Origin: Spinacia oleracea
Lineage: Eukaryota; Streptophyta; Magnoliopsida; Caryophyllales; Amaranthaceae
Assembly (NCBI RefSeq): GCF_020520425.1
Contig: NC_079491.1
Location: forward strand, 33,099,449 to 33,163,448
Reading direction: 5' to 3'
DNA length: 64,000 bases
The position numbers were made by a program, and so were the translations under genes. Of the stretch, positions 25,910 to 37,042 are shown piece by piece. Each line of letters opens with the position of its first letter. Position 1 is the first letter of the stretch. The notes under the pieces are model-generated. The model made no database searches. It worked only from the letters and a program-made list of their open reading frames with translations, and had not been told where the DNA came from.

Positions 25910-26167
25910 CTTCCTCCGTTCTTGTTTACATGACACAATTGAGTTTTTTACACTATTCACACAAGCTCCTTTGACTTCCTTTTGTGATTTATGCATACGA
26001 AAAGATATAGTCGTGTAGGATCTTGTTAGATCCGTTTCAATAAATAGTTTTTAAATATCAACTTTTTATAATTTTTTCTTATCCATAATGGAAGATATTA
26101 ATATTTGAAATCGTGTATTGGAGAACGTGTCTAAATAATCATGTCATTTAAAAAATAACAGAGGAAG
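25910..26167. mobile_element. Stowaway-type MITE
   Basis: CTTCCTCCGTTCTTG at the left and AACAGAGGAAG at the right form the terminal inverted repeats; TA at 25908-25909 and 26168-26169. 258 bp. Confidence 0.7.
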
Positions 26168-26382
26168 TATGTGGTTGTTTAGTTTGAACTATTGATAAAT
26201 TTGAGTTGTTCTTCGGTTCGGATTGGTATCGGATCTTCGGTTCAGATCAGTTACGGGTTGATTCAAATTTCACAGTTATTCGGTTCGGATTACTTAGGTT
26301 CCAAATGAATATTGGTTCAGATTAGTTTCATTCGGGCCGATTTAGATATTGGGACATTTTTTTATTTTTTTATATTGTAGAT

Positions 26383-26880
26383 TATATAAACTATATAATA
26401 GATAGTATACCGTAAACCATAAATAATAGATAGAATACCATAAATAATAAATTATATAATAAACTATATAGATAGTGTACCATAAATAAACTACATAAAA
26501 AACTATATCGATAGTATACCATAAACCATAAATAATAGATAGAATACCATAAATAATTAACTATATAGATAGTATACCATAAATAATAAACTACGGGGGA
26601 TTACTCGTAATTTAATTCGGGCCGATTTCGATATTGGGACAGTTTCTTATTTGTTTATATTGTAGATTACATAAACTATATAATAGATAGTATACCATAA
26701 ATAAAAAACTATATAGATAGTATACCATAAACCATAAATAATAAACTATATAGATAGTATACCAATACCATAAATAATAAAATATAAGGGATTAATTTCA
26801 TTGGGGTCGATTTAGATATTGGGTGATTTGTAATTTGTTTATATAAACTAATAGATATTATACCATAAATAAAATACACA
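26383..26880. repeat. Degenerate ~30-bp tandem array
   Basis: More than a dozen diverged units built on ACTATATAGATAGTATACCA and TAAATAATA. The array is interrupted at about 26590-26665 and 26785-26845, where a longer GGGCCGATTTAGATATTGGGA-like block itself recurs three times (about 26336, 26617 and 26806). A higher-order repeat of unknown origin. Confidence 0.7.
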
Positions 26881-27869
26881 TTTATTGTTCAGATTGTCTT
26901 GATTGTTTCCCTGGCCACTGCTAACAGAAGGATTCATCACTTGGGACAAGAGAAATCAGAGGAAACAGTTCCTCTGGCGCATTCTTCAGACTTCAGGTAA
27001 ACCAAAAATCTATAATGGAGACGAATTCTCTGTTCTAGCGACAAGCTTAGGTAAGTGGGACACTTCGTCCAGGATCGAACTTCATTTTGAAATTCATTAA
27101 ACAGATACTTGTACTTTGGCTAAAGACAGGAAACCACTAAAGTTCAGTCGAAACACTCTTGACAACAAATAATGGAGGTAATAGAAAGCTGAAATGTTAC
27201 TCCACGTGTGCTGCTGCTTCCTAGCAGTTTCTTCCATGCCAAGCATCAACAGGGTGGACAATAGTTATACCCTTGAGAGTTGAGATGATCTACCAGAGCC
27301 AGTTTCTCGCCATCATAAAGTCCTCTGAAATGATACACAGAGACTACCTAATCAACATTAAGAGAACGTAAACTCACATTATCCATCACAATCAGGTAGA
27401 AATAGAATTAATATATTCTTCGCCAGCTTAATTTAGCTATTAATTAATTGAAAAAAATTGATCAATCTTGGAGACATTAACCTGTGATATAGTGACAACT
27501 TTTATGTGTACGGTCATAACCAGATTCAAATACAAGGTTACAAGATTTTTATAACCCACGGTTATATTAATCTTCAAGCTGTTAAAATTTTCAGAAAATT
27601 AATTAAATATGTTACTACAAATCTGCAATAACAGTTTAATTACAAACACTTTGGTTTAAGAAAAAGAGTTGGTAGCTGCTGTACTTAATTCTTTATGTAA
27701 TTTAAATACATAAACTTGCACAGATGAAAACCAAGGACTCGGTTTGGGAAATACCCATAATTTTCCTTTACCAACTCAAGAAAAGACCTTTATATACAGC
27801 ATCAAGCCGGTTGAATATTAACTCTTACAAAGAATAACGGCCTCCTGGACTTTTAGGCTAACAGATAAT
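26881..27869. other. Two isolated exon-like blocks, otherwise no gene
   Basis: Plus strand 26893-26996: TTCAG before it, an open frame containing ANRRIHHLGQEKSEETVPL, then TTCAG|GTAAAC. Minus strand 27325-27216: an open frame containing LYDGEKLALVDHLNSQG, after which the frame fails. Both could be remnants of unidentified genes. No family assigned; the remainder is AT-rich. Confidence 0.2.
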
Positions 27870-28031
27870 TAAAAACAAAATAGATCGACTTGGAAAGGGG
27901 CGTTGTGAGGGGGTCGAAAAAGCACGAGGCTAATGCATGACCTCGTCCCTCGTGGGTGTGACGCTTCTTTTTTATTCAATCAAGTGTAATTGGATTTCCT
28001 GTGAGTATACACCCAATTAACTAGTAATATA

Positions 28032-28041
28032 GGAGTCGCCA
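28032..28041 (-). other. Primer binding site, tRNA-Arg type
   Basis: TGGCGACTCC on the minus strand directly after the LTR. The same decamer is described for Ogre-type elements. Confidence 0.6.
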
Positions 28042-28848
28042 TTCAGTTTTTAACGACAATGAGAAAAACTGACAAAACCCGGTTATCGTGACATAAAGGG
28101 AGTGCAATTATGTTTGACCACGACGGCCGTAGGTTTCCTTGTGATCCCTGGTGTGGGGATATCTCAACATACACCCGCAAGGTAGAGATTGAGGGTTCGG
28201 GGGACTGTAACTACCGAGAGGAGTACTCGCTCTTCGATAACTCCAGAGGCAGGATATCCTTACTAGCTCAGCATAAATAATTGAAGGGACATGCGTTAAC
28301 TATTAAACTAATCTGAGTTGATTTTAATAATATGCAACATATAATACTAGATCGAGCGCGATTATCTGATTTAGATTGTTTTAAAGGACCTAGCATGATA
28401 ATCTAATTTCCCAAAAATATTATATTTGTTAGGCGTGATAGAACAATCAGGTTTAATTAGTTTAACAGTTCATGAAAAGGGCGAGGAAAGCAATTAAATC
28501 ATCGAAAAGGGACACATTACGACGCACCCTTGAGAGGTGCGTCACGGTTCTCAGAAAACTAACCACTTTGACTTTGCTATTTCTCCTTTTTATTTAACGA
28601 ATCTCAAATTATGGGACAGGATACGTTCTGTTCGATTTATGGATCGATTGCGACAGAACGCGTGAACAATTTCGCAGCGTGAGGCTTAGGCTAAGGGTTG
28701 GAGTCAATACTCAGAATATGAATTGTGTGTTGTTGTGTGTTCCTTTCACGTCGAATTTGGGGCTGTATTTATAGGGAAGAGTTCGTGGAAAGATAGAATT
28801 GCAGAGTTCTAATCCACAAAGAATTAGGAAAAAACACGTACCCAGGTA

Positions 28849-28950
28849 TTTTCAGCGCCCAGGCCTGGGCGTCAAAGATTTCGGCGCCCAGCTCTGGGCG
28901 TTGAAAATAGGACCCATGCAATTTCAGCGCCCAGGGCTGGGCGTTGAAAT
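28849..28950. repeat. Three GCGCCCAG/CTGGGCG hairpins in the Gypsy LTR
   Basis: Near 28853, 28891 and 28926 the LTR repeats TTCRGCGCCCAG followed after 1-4 bases by CTGGGCGTYGAAA. Each copy is a self-complementary stem, and the copies are about 38 bp apart. They lie upstream of the LTR TATA box. Confidence 0.85.
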
Positions 28951-29177
28951 CGATGTTTGGGCTGTTTTCTTAGTCAGATTCGGATTCCGGAAATCCGTAG
29001 TGTTTGAGATTTAATCGAATCTTTTAGTGCGTATTAATTTTATGACGGAATGCGTCTGGGCCCGTTACGAACTCTAGGTTCGTTAGGATTTCAATCAATA
29101 CGTGACTCTTATTTCCGAATCATATTAGGAATAGGATTCTCGCAGTTTTCTATCTCATTTAGGATTTATCTCAAAGT

Positions 29178-32170
29178 AATATGTCGTCGACATATAATAC
29201 TAGAAAAGCAATTTTGCTCCCACTGACCTTCTTGTATACACAAGATTCGTCTGCGTTCTTGATGAAACCAAAGTTACTGACTGCTTCATCAAAACGTATA
29301 TTCTAGCTTCTTGATGCCCGCTTCAATCCATAGATTGATTTCTTTATCTTGCATACCTTTTTAGCATTCTTTGGATCCTCAAAACCTTCAGGCTGTGTCA
29401 TAAACACAATTTCTGTTAAAACGCCGTTTAAGAAAGCAGTTTTGACATCCATCTGCCATATTTCGTAATCGTAATATGCAGCGATTGCTAACATTATCCG
29501 AATAGACTTTAGCATTGCAACTGGTGAAAAGGTTTCATCGTAATCCACATCGTGGACTTGCCTGTAACCTTTTGCAACCAATCTAGCTTTGAAAACTTCA
29601 AGTTTCCCATCCTTGTCCTTTTTCAGTTTGAAAACCCATTTGCTTCGAATGGCTTGGTAGCCATCTGGCAAATCGACCAAATCCCATACTTGGTTTTCAG
29701 ACATGGAGTCTAATTCAGATTGCATGGCTTCTTGCCATTGCTTGGAGCTAGGGCTCGTCATAGCTTGTTTGTAAGTCGCAGGTTCATCACTTTCAAGTAA
29801 TAGAACGTCATAGCTCTCGTTCGTCAAAATACCTAAGTACCTTTCCGGTTGAGATCTATATCTTTGCGATCTACGCGGGGTAACATTTCTAGATTGACCA
29901 TGATTCTCACCAGATACTTCTAAAGATCTCTGAGTTTCATCCTGAATGTCATCTTGAACATTCTCTAGAGTTTGTTGTTCGACTCGAATTTCTTCGAGGT
30001 CTACTTTTCTCCCACTTGTTATTTTGGAAATGTGATCTTTCTCCAAAAATACACAATCTTGAGCAACAAACACCTTGTTCTCAGATGTATTGTAGAAGTA
30101 ATACCCCTTTGTTTCCTTTGGATAGCCCACAAGGATACATTTGTCAGATTTCGGATGAAGTTTGTCTGAAATTAATCGTTTGACGTATATTTCACATCCC
30201 CAAATCTTAAGAAAAGACACATTTGGAGGCTTTCCAAACCATAACTCATATGGAGTCTTTTCGACAGCTTTAGACGGAGCTCTATTTATAGTGAGTGCAG
30301 CTGTATTTAGTGCATGTCCCCAAAATTCTAATGGAAGTTCGGCCTGGCCCATCATTGACCTGACCATGTCTAGCAAGGTTCTGTTCCTCCGTTCCGACAC
30401 ACCGTTCCATTGTGGTGTTCCAGGAGGAGTCAATTCTGATAGAATTCCACATTCTTTCAGATGGTCATCAAATTCATAGCTCAGATATTCACCGCCTCTA
30501 TCAGACCGCAGTGCCTTAATCTTCTTGCCTAATTGATTCTCTACTTCACTCTGAAATCCCTTGAATTTGTCAAAGGATTCAGACTTATGCTTCATTAGGT
30601 AGACATAACCATATCTACTGAAGTCATCAGTGAAAGTGATAAAGTAGCTGAAACCACCTCTAGCATTTGTACTCATTGGTCCACATACATCTGTATGGAT
30701 TAAACCCAATAGTTCATTTGCTCTTTCTCCAACTTTAGAGAAAGGTTGCTTTGTCATTTTGCCAAGTAAACATGATTCGCATTTACCATAATCCTCTAAG
30801 TCAAATGGTTCTAGAATTCCTTCCTTTTGAAGTCTTTCTAAGCGTTTCAAGTTTATATGGCCTAATCGACAATGCCACAGATAGGTGAGATCTGAATCAT
30901 CCTTTTTGGCCTTTTTGGTATTTATGTTATATACTTGTTTGTCGTGATCTAATAAATAAAGTCCATTGACTAATCTAGCAGATCCATAAAACATCTCTTT
31001 AAAATAAAACGAACAACTATTGTCTTTTATTAAAAAGGAAAATCCCTTAGCATCTAAGCAAGAAACTGAAATGATGTTTTTAGTAAGACTTGGAACATGG
31101 AAACATTCTTCCAGTTCCAAAACTAGCCCGGAGGGCAACGAAAAATAATAAGTTCCTACAGCTAATGCAGCAATCCGTGCTCCATTTCCCACTCGTAGGT
31201 CGACTTCACCCTTGCTTAACTTTCTACTTCTTCTTAGTCCCTATGGATTGGAACATAAGTGTGAGCCACAACCTGTATCTAATACCCAAGAAGTTGAATT
31301 AGCAAGTATATAGTCTATAATGAAAATACCTGAAGATGGAACGACTGTTCCGTTCTTCTGATCTTCCTTTAGCTTCAAGCAATCTCTCTTCCAATGCCCC
31401 TTTTTCTTGCAGTAGAAGCATTCGGATTCAGAAGTGGGTTGACTGACCTTCCTCTTTTTAGACTTGGCGCCAGTTTGCTTAGTTGGGATGGCCTTGTTGC
31501 CACCTTTCTTATCATTCCTCTTCTTTCCAGATTTCTTGAACTTGCCCCCACGCACCATAAGCACATCTTGCTTATCACTTTTGAGCGTCTTTTCAGCGGT
31601 TTTCAGCATACCGTGAAGCTCAGTGAGCGTTTTGTCCAGACTATTCATACTGTAGTTCAGTTTAAACTGATCATACCCGTTATGAAGAGAATGGAGGATG
31701 GTGTCTACAGCCATTTCCTGAGAGAATTGCTGATCCAGCCGACTCATATTCTCAATGAGTCCAATCATGTTGAGAACATGTGGACTTACGGGCTCGCCTT
31801 TCTTAAGCTTGGTCTCAAGAATTTGCCTATGAGTCTCGAATCTTTCGACTCGAGCCAGATCTTGGAACATGTTCTTCAACTCACTGATGATTGTGAAATC
31901 ATCTGAGTTGATGAACGTTTTCTGCAGATCTGCACTCATGGTGGCGAGCATTAGACATTTCACATCCTTGTTGGCATCAATCCAACGATTGAGGGCTGCC
32001 TGAGTGACCCCGTCGCCTGCGTCTTCGGGCATCGCCTCTTCCAGGACATACTCCTTTTCTTCCTGCATAAGAACTATTTGCAAGTTCCTTTGCCAGTCAA
32101 GGAAGTTTTTCTCGTTCAACTTCTCCTTTTCGAGAATTGACCGAATGTTGAATGAATTGTTGTTTGCCAT
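29178..32170 (-). pseudogene. Copia gag-pol polyprotein, two nonsense codons, truncated in RT
   Basis: Translation probably starts at the ATG at 32170 (MANNN). A longer frame upstream to 32263 is only leader. Order: gag core; CCHC zinc knuckle CFYCKKKGHWKRDC; protease WVLDTGCGSH; a TAG at 31241-31243 in place of a Gln codon; pre-integrase HHCC (WHCRLGH...CESC); integrase with Asp (HTDVCGP), Asp (RSDRGGEY) and Glu (VSERRNR); RT from KWVFKLKKDKDG through TAFLNGVL. A TAG at 29303-29305 replaces the Trp expected after ASRS. The frame then runs on through RFDEAV to LYVDDIL and ends at the junction at 29178. Both stops fit single G-to-A or C-to-T changes. The element is dead for pol functions; no RNase H remains. 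Confidence 0.85.
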
Positions 32171-34877
32171 AGTTAAAACTACAATTGAAAAGAATAAACA
32201 AATAAATAAACATTCACAGTTTCTCTTAATAAACTTAAATTCTAGCATACATGCATAATTCAATGTTCATTAAGCATTTTATTCAAGTTATGTGTTCCGG
32301 CAGGTGTGAATAAAATGATTCCAAGATCCTAAAATCATTGAAGAATTAAGCACAGTTTGTCGACTTAATCCTAAAACATCTTAGGTAAGCAAAAGCCTTT
32401 TGCTAATAGTCTAGAAACTATTCTTGGTTGATAGGTACGTCTAAGAACTTATTAGGTAAACCTATCGATTTTGCCACGACATAAAAGGACTCCTTACTTA
32501 TATCGTTGAGTTTCACCAAAACTAACATGTACTCACAATTATTTGTGTACCTTGCCCCTTTAGGACCAATAAGTAACACCTCGCTGAGCGAAATCTATTA
32601 CTAGATTGATGTAAAGGATATCCAAGCAAGTGTATATTTTGGCATGACACCTTTTAACTCAATTTTTAAGTTTGGAACTTAAGGCTCTTACTATGTTGGT
32701 TAGATTTTAAGTGAACTAAAATCCTTAATCATGCAACATAATCAAACTTTGATCTCATGCATATTTAAGAAATATTTAAAAGCAATAAATAACTTAAAAC
32801 ATGCATAAGATAAATGTGATCTAGTATGGCCCGACTTCATCTTGAAGCTTCAACTTCAAAGTCCGTCTTGAAAATCTCCGTGGGAGGCACCATTTTCTTC
32901 AAATAGGATAAGCTATAATTAAAACTAATTACAACTATTTGATGGTACGCAGACCATATTTGAATTGAAAAACAATTTTGGTACTTTAGACCAATTACAT
33001 TCAAATTAATGGTACGCAGACCATATTTTCTATCCTATTTGGGCCATACTAGTCACTTCATAACCTGCAAAATAGTACATATACAATATATACCATTCAC
33101 CCATTCATTATCATGAATGTCCCACATAGCTGGTTAGTAAAACATGTTATGCATCACATAAATATTTGCAGCAATTAATCAAGGGCACCAATAATCTACA
33201 AATTATTCAGTCCTTATTAATTCTAATCAAGTTGTTTTAACCTTAAGGATTTGTAGACCTAATCAAGAGTTTATGACTAAAAAGGGCTCCCACTTAAACC
33301 AATAAATTCATATGCTTTACTAATTTTAAACATAAAAATGTATTTCTAGTCTAACCGGAAACATACAAATTTAATTAAAATTTAAAGCTCATATAAATTT
33401 ATAATTGAATCCGCTTATTTAATTTATTTTTCAGTCGTATTTAAATTAATTCATGATTTTAATTTTAGTAAAATAATTAGAATAAATAAAATTTATTATA
33501 ATTATAATATTCAAAATTAAAATCCAAGAAAACAATTTAAATTATTAATTTTAAATTAATTAAAATTACGAACACTGAAAATTTCAAATTAAAATTTTAA
33601 AACGATCTAATCGTAATGCAACAACCCCACGCAATGCACAGCCATGGGCCACACGCACACAGCCATCGCTGGCCATGTGCGCGCAGCCCATGCGCTGCGT
33701 CGCATCGCTGCTGCTCACCATCGCAAGGCGCGCGCCAGCGCTCGTCGCAACAAGCACGCTGCTCACCATCGCTGGGCGCAACGCTCGTCGCACGCGCACG
33801 CTGCTCACCATCTTTGGGCGCAGCGCTCGTCGCACGCGTTCGCTGCTCACCATCGCTGGGCGCAGCGCTCGTCGCATGCTTGCGCTAAGCAGTGCGCGCT
33901 GTGGCGCAGCTCGCTTGCTGCCCACACGCGACTACTCGTGCCTTGCTCTCGCCCTTGCCCATGCGCCCATCGCACACAACCCAAAGGCAGGGCTGCTGCC
34001 TTGTGCTCGTGCACCATGCCCTTGCTCGCTGCATTCGTACCGCATGGGCGACGAGCTCCCTTGCTCGTCGTCGCATGCCCGCACTATACAACACCCTTTA
34101 AGGGTAACACGTAGCGTCCATTGCTTTGCGCGTGCAAGTTATATGAGCGAATCGCATAAAAATTAAAAATTTTATTTTCAAAATTAATGACAAATTAATA
34201 AATCATATTAATTTCATAATTTTAGGGCAAAAAATCGATAATTTATTAATTTATTGATTTCCGATTAACATGGATTCAAGTCTAGGTCATAAAAATTTAA
34301 AATTTAACATAAATTTACAATTTTTATGGTGGTTTTTAATCATAGGTATCTAATTAAATTATAATTAATTATGAAAATCAAATTAATTCTAAATTATTCC
34401 AATTTTCAACAAATTAATCATAATTACAAATTAGATTGCATAATTAACAAGGCTAGGCATTCAAACTTGTTAAACATATACAGTAGGTCAATCAAAAATT
34501 CAAGATTTATCAACAAGAATCGCAAATATTTAATTTAACATCTTAAATTTACGAAATTTTGCATTCGAAAAACTAAAACCTCCGAAAAGTCATAGTTAGG
34601 CTTCGAATTTGAGAATTCTGGGTTCGGCCGGAAAAAAAAAATTTGTCAAAATTTTAGAATGCCTTTTACATGCGGAATTGACACAAAAATCACTCGATTT
34701 GGATGAGTAACGAAGAAACTGCCGAAAAACTACGTACGTATAATTAAATAAACGCAATTTGCAATTAATTAACAATTACGAAAATTAATCACCCCTTTTA
34801 ATTCTTGCAAATTTGTAATATTTAACCATGTTTATGCAATTTAGATTATGAAAATAATAAGAGGCTCGTGATACCAC
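32171..34877 (-). other. Untranslated leader of Copia element A
   Basis: About 2.7 kb between primer site and gag, unusually long for Copia. Mostly AT-rich and AT-only words, with a GC-rich island at 33610-34130. The segments near 32280-33060 and 34000-34110 are conserved in element B (56340-57130 and 58040-58110). Primer site TGGTATCACGAGCC at 34876-34861 starts one base from the LTR; its first eight bases match the initiator tRNA-Met type used by Copia. Confidence 0.7.
33710..33885. repeat. GC-rich 42-48-bp tandem repeat in the leader
   Basis: Four copies of a unit starting GCTGCTCACCATC and containing GGGCGCAGCGCTCGTCGCA, at 33710, 33758, 33800 and 33842 (spacings 48, 42, 42). Being multiples of three, they keep frames open on both strands, which explains several long but meaningless frames there. 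Confidence 0.85.
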
Positions 34878-36224
34878 TGTTAGGTTATGATACATATGAC
34901 AATTCATAAATCATGCGGAAAAACCATAAAGCCAGGAAAGCATATTATTTACACATAATCATTTAGCATAGAATAGATGCATACATGTTGTAGCGTGCCT
35001 TCCCTAGCTGCGCCCGAACCGAACAAGAACAAGTCTTTAGGACTCCAAATGTCGTCCCTCCGTAGATAGTCCACAGTACGTCCGGATCCGCCTCAAGTTA
35101 GACCAACTAGAATCGCCCTCAAGGTGCTTAGGAATTTCGGCTAGTGTTTGCAAGTGTATGGCTGATTTTTATTTCAAAAACTTACCCTTTGAATACTTCA
35201 ATCGTGCCCATAAATTGTGACCCTAGGCACCTATTTATAGGAGTATGGAAAAGGAATTGTAATCCTACTAGGATGTGGATTTGCTAGTTAGAACTTTATT
35301 AGGACTCTAAATAACAAAACAAATCTAATAGGATTAGGATTTTAATCTTTGCACAAATCCTAATAGGATTAGGATTTCCCGCACAAGCATTGCACAAGCC
35401 GTGCACCCGCGCAAGCCTTGCGGCCCACGACAGGCGCACAACCCACGCTGTTGTGCTCTCGCGCGCGCGCGCCCTTGGTTGGGCCTGGTCGAGGCGTGCG
35501 TTGGTGCGTGCAGCTCGCTGGGCGATGGCCTGGCTTCGTGCTGGGCCTTCGTCTAGCGGGCCTCGTCTGATGCTAATTCGTACGATACGCTTCCGATTAA
35601 ATTCCCGATTCCGGAATTCATTTCCGATACGAACAATATTTAATATTTCCGATTCCGGAATTAATTTCCGTTTCGAAAAAATATTTAATATTTCCGTTTC
35701 CGGAATTATTTTCCGATTCCGATAATATTTCCGATTCTGACAATATTTCCGTTTCCGGCAACATTTCCGATTCCGGCAATATTTCCATTTCCGATAATAT
35801 TTTCCGATACGTACCATGTTTCCGTTTCCGGCAACATCTACGACTTGGATAATATTTATATTTCCGATACGATCCATATTTCCGTTTCCGGCAATATCAT
35901 CGTTTCCGGAGTATTCATTTCTTGCTTGTGACGATCTCAGCTCCCACTGAAACCAAGATCCGTCGATTCCGAATATCCATAGATAGAGTATTTAATGCCA
36001 TTAAATACTTGATCCGTTTACGTACTATTTGTGTGACCCTACGGGTTCAGTCAAGAGTAAGCTGTGGATTAATATCATTAATTCCACTTGAACTGAAGCG
36101 GCCTCTAGCTAGGCATTCAACTCACTTGATCTCACTGAATTATTAACTTGTTAATTAATACTGAACCGCATTTATTAGACTTAACATAGAATGCATACTT
36201 GGACCAAGGGCATTATTTCCTTCA
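34878..36224 (-). repeat. 5' LTR of Copia element A
   Basis: Begins TGTTAGGTTATGA and ends ATTATTTCCTTCA (plus-strand reading, TG...CA). 1347 bp. TATA box CTATAAATAG on the minus strand at 35231-35240. Contains a GC-rich patch (35385-35560) and a run of TTTCCGATTCCGG-like short repeats (35590-35915). Homologous to the LTRs at 51869-53243 and 58899-60294. Confidence 0.85.
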
Positions 36225-37042
36225 ATACTCTTATTGGCAATCTATTTATTTCTAATTTTATTCCGGTGTCGAAACGCCTTTTCAAATAACCTAATTGGTT
36301 GGTTGTGGCTAATATTGCTTTCAAGGGTACTAAACAAAAACTTTTATAGTTTATTCTTTTTCTGAAATGCTAACCTCATTTATTAATTAGTTTATTGTCT
36401 ACTATCTGGTATAGGTCGGAAATTGTGAAGCAATTTTAAAGTTAGTTCTTCTTGCTTCTACAAAACTTGCAACATTTACAGTAATAAATATGTTCCGTAA
36501 ACAAATACTATTATTAAGTTGTGTCGTGACTATTATTACTTTATACACAATGACCTTTTCATCAGTCATTAAAAAATATTAAAATATTAATTTGTATAAG
36601 TATTTTTTATGGTATAAGCGTTCTTTAAAATAACCCAGGTAATATTTATTTTTCTAATAAAATAAAATAAATCTATTTTTCTAATTTCGGAATTTTTTTT
36701 ATAATTTTTGTAATGTTTTAAAAACTAAAGTTGAAAAATTAAGTATGCCACAAAATCAGATACAGAGTATAAGGTAATCATATTTTCCTTAAAACTACGT
36801 TAGCATATTACATTTTTTTTAAATAAATCTTACATTATCTCCTTTTTTTTCTGGTATGACCAGTCAAATATTTTCATTGGAAGCAATTGATAAATTTAAG
36901 AAATATTATATTACATACTAATTCCGATAAATTTTAAACTTTGAAAACTTTTTATCTAATTATTGATTTTCTACATTAATCTATAACTTTTTGTTTTAGA
37001 ATTTCAGTAAATTTAAAATTCCAGTAAATCTTTTGAGGTTAT
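36225..37042. other. AT-rich intergenic, nothing recognised
   Basis: No coding frame or terminal repeat found. Confidence 0.5.

Larger units (their letters stand above)
27870..29173 (-). mobile_element. Truncated Ty3/Gypsy element (Tat/Ogre-like): one LTR plus leader
   Basis: On the minus strand an LTR-like unit starts TGAGATAAATCC at 29173, contains CCTATAAATA (TATA box near 28768-28777), and ends near 28044. It is followed at once by TGGCGACTCC (28041-28032), the tRNA-Arg primer binding site known from Ogre-type elements. About 170 bp of internal leader follow and then the similarity is lost near 27870. No coding sequence is left. The LTR abuts the broken Copia pol gene at 29178. Confidence 0.65.
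29178..36224 (-). mobile_element. Truncated Copia element A (5' LTR, leader, gag, partial pol)
   Basis: Minus-strand element: 5' LTR 36224-34878, primer site 34876-34861, long leader to 32171, gag-pol frame 32170-29178. It stops abruptly after the RT active site; RNase H, 3' UTR and 3' LTR are missing and a Gypsy LTR follows at 29173. Relative of element B at 51869-60294, with which it shares LTR, leader and protease-side sequence. Confidence 0.85.

Noticed and set aside
33584..34166. Several long overlapping frames on both strands
   Set aside because: They arise from GC-rich repeats whose spacing is a multiple of three, in a retroelement leader; composition is Ala/Arg/His-rich without domains.
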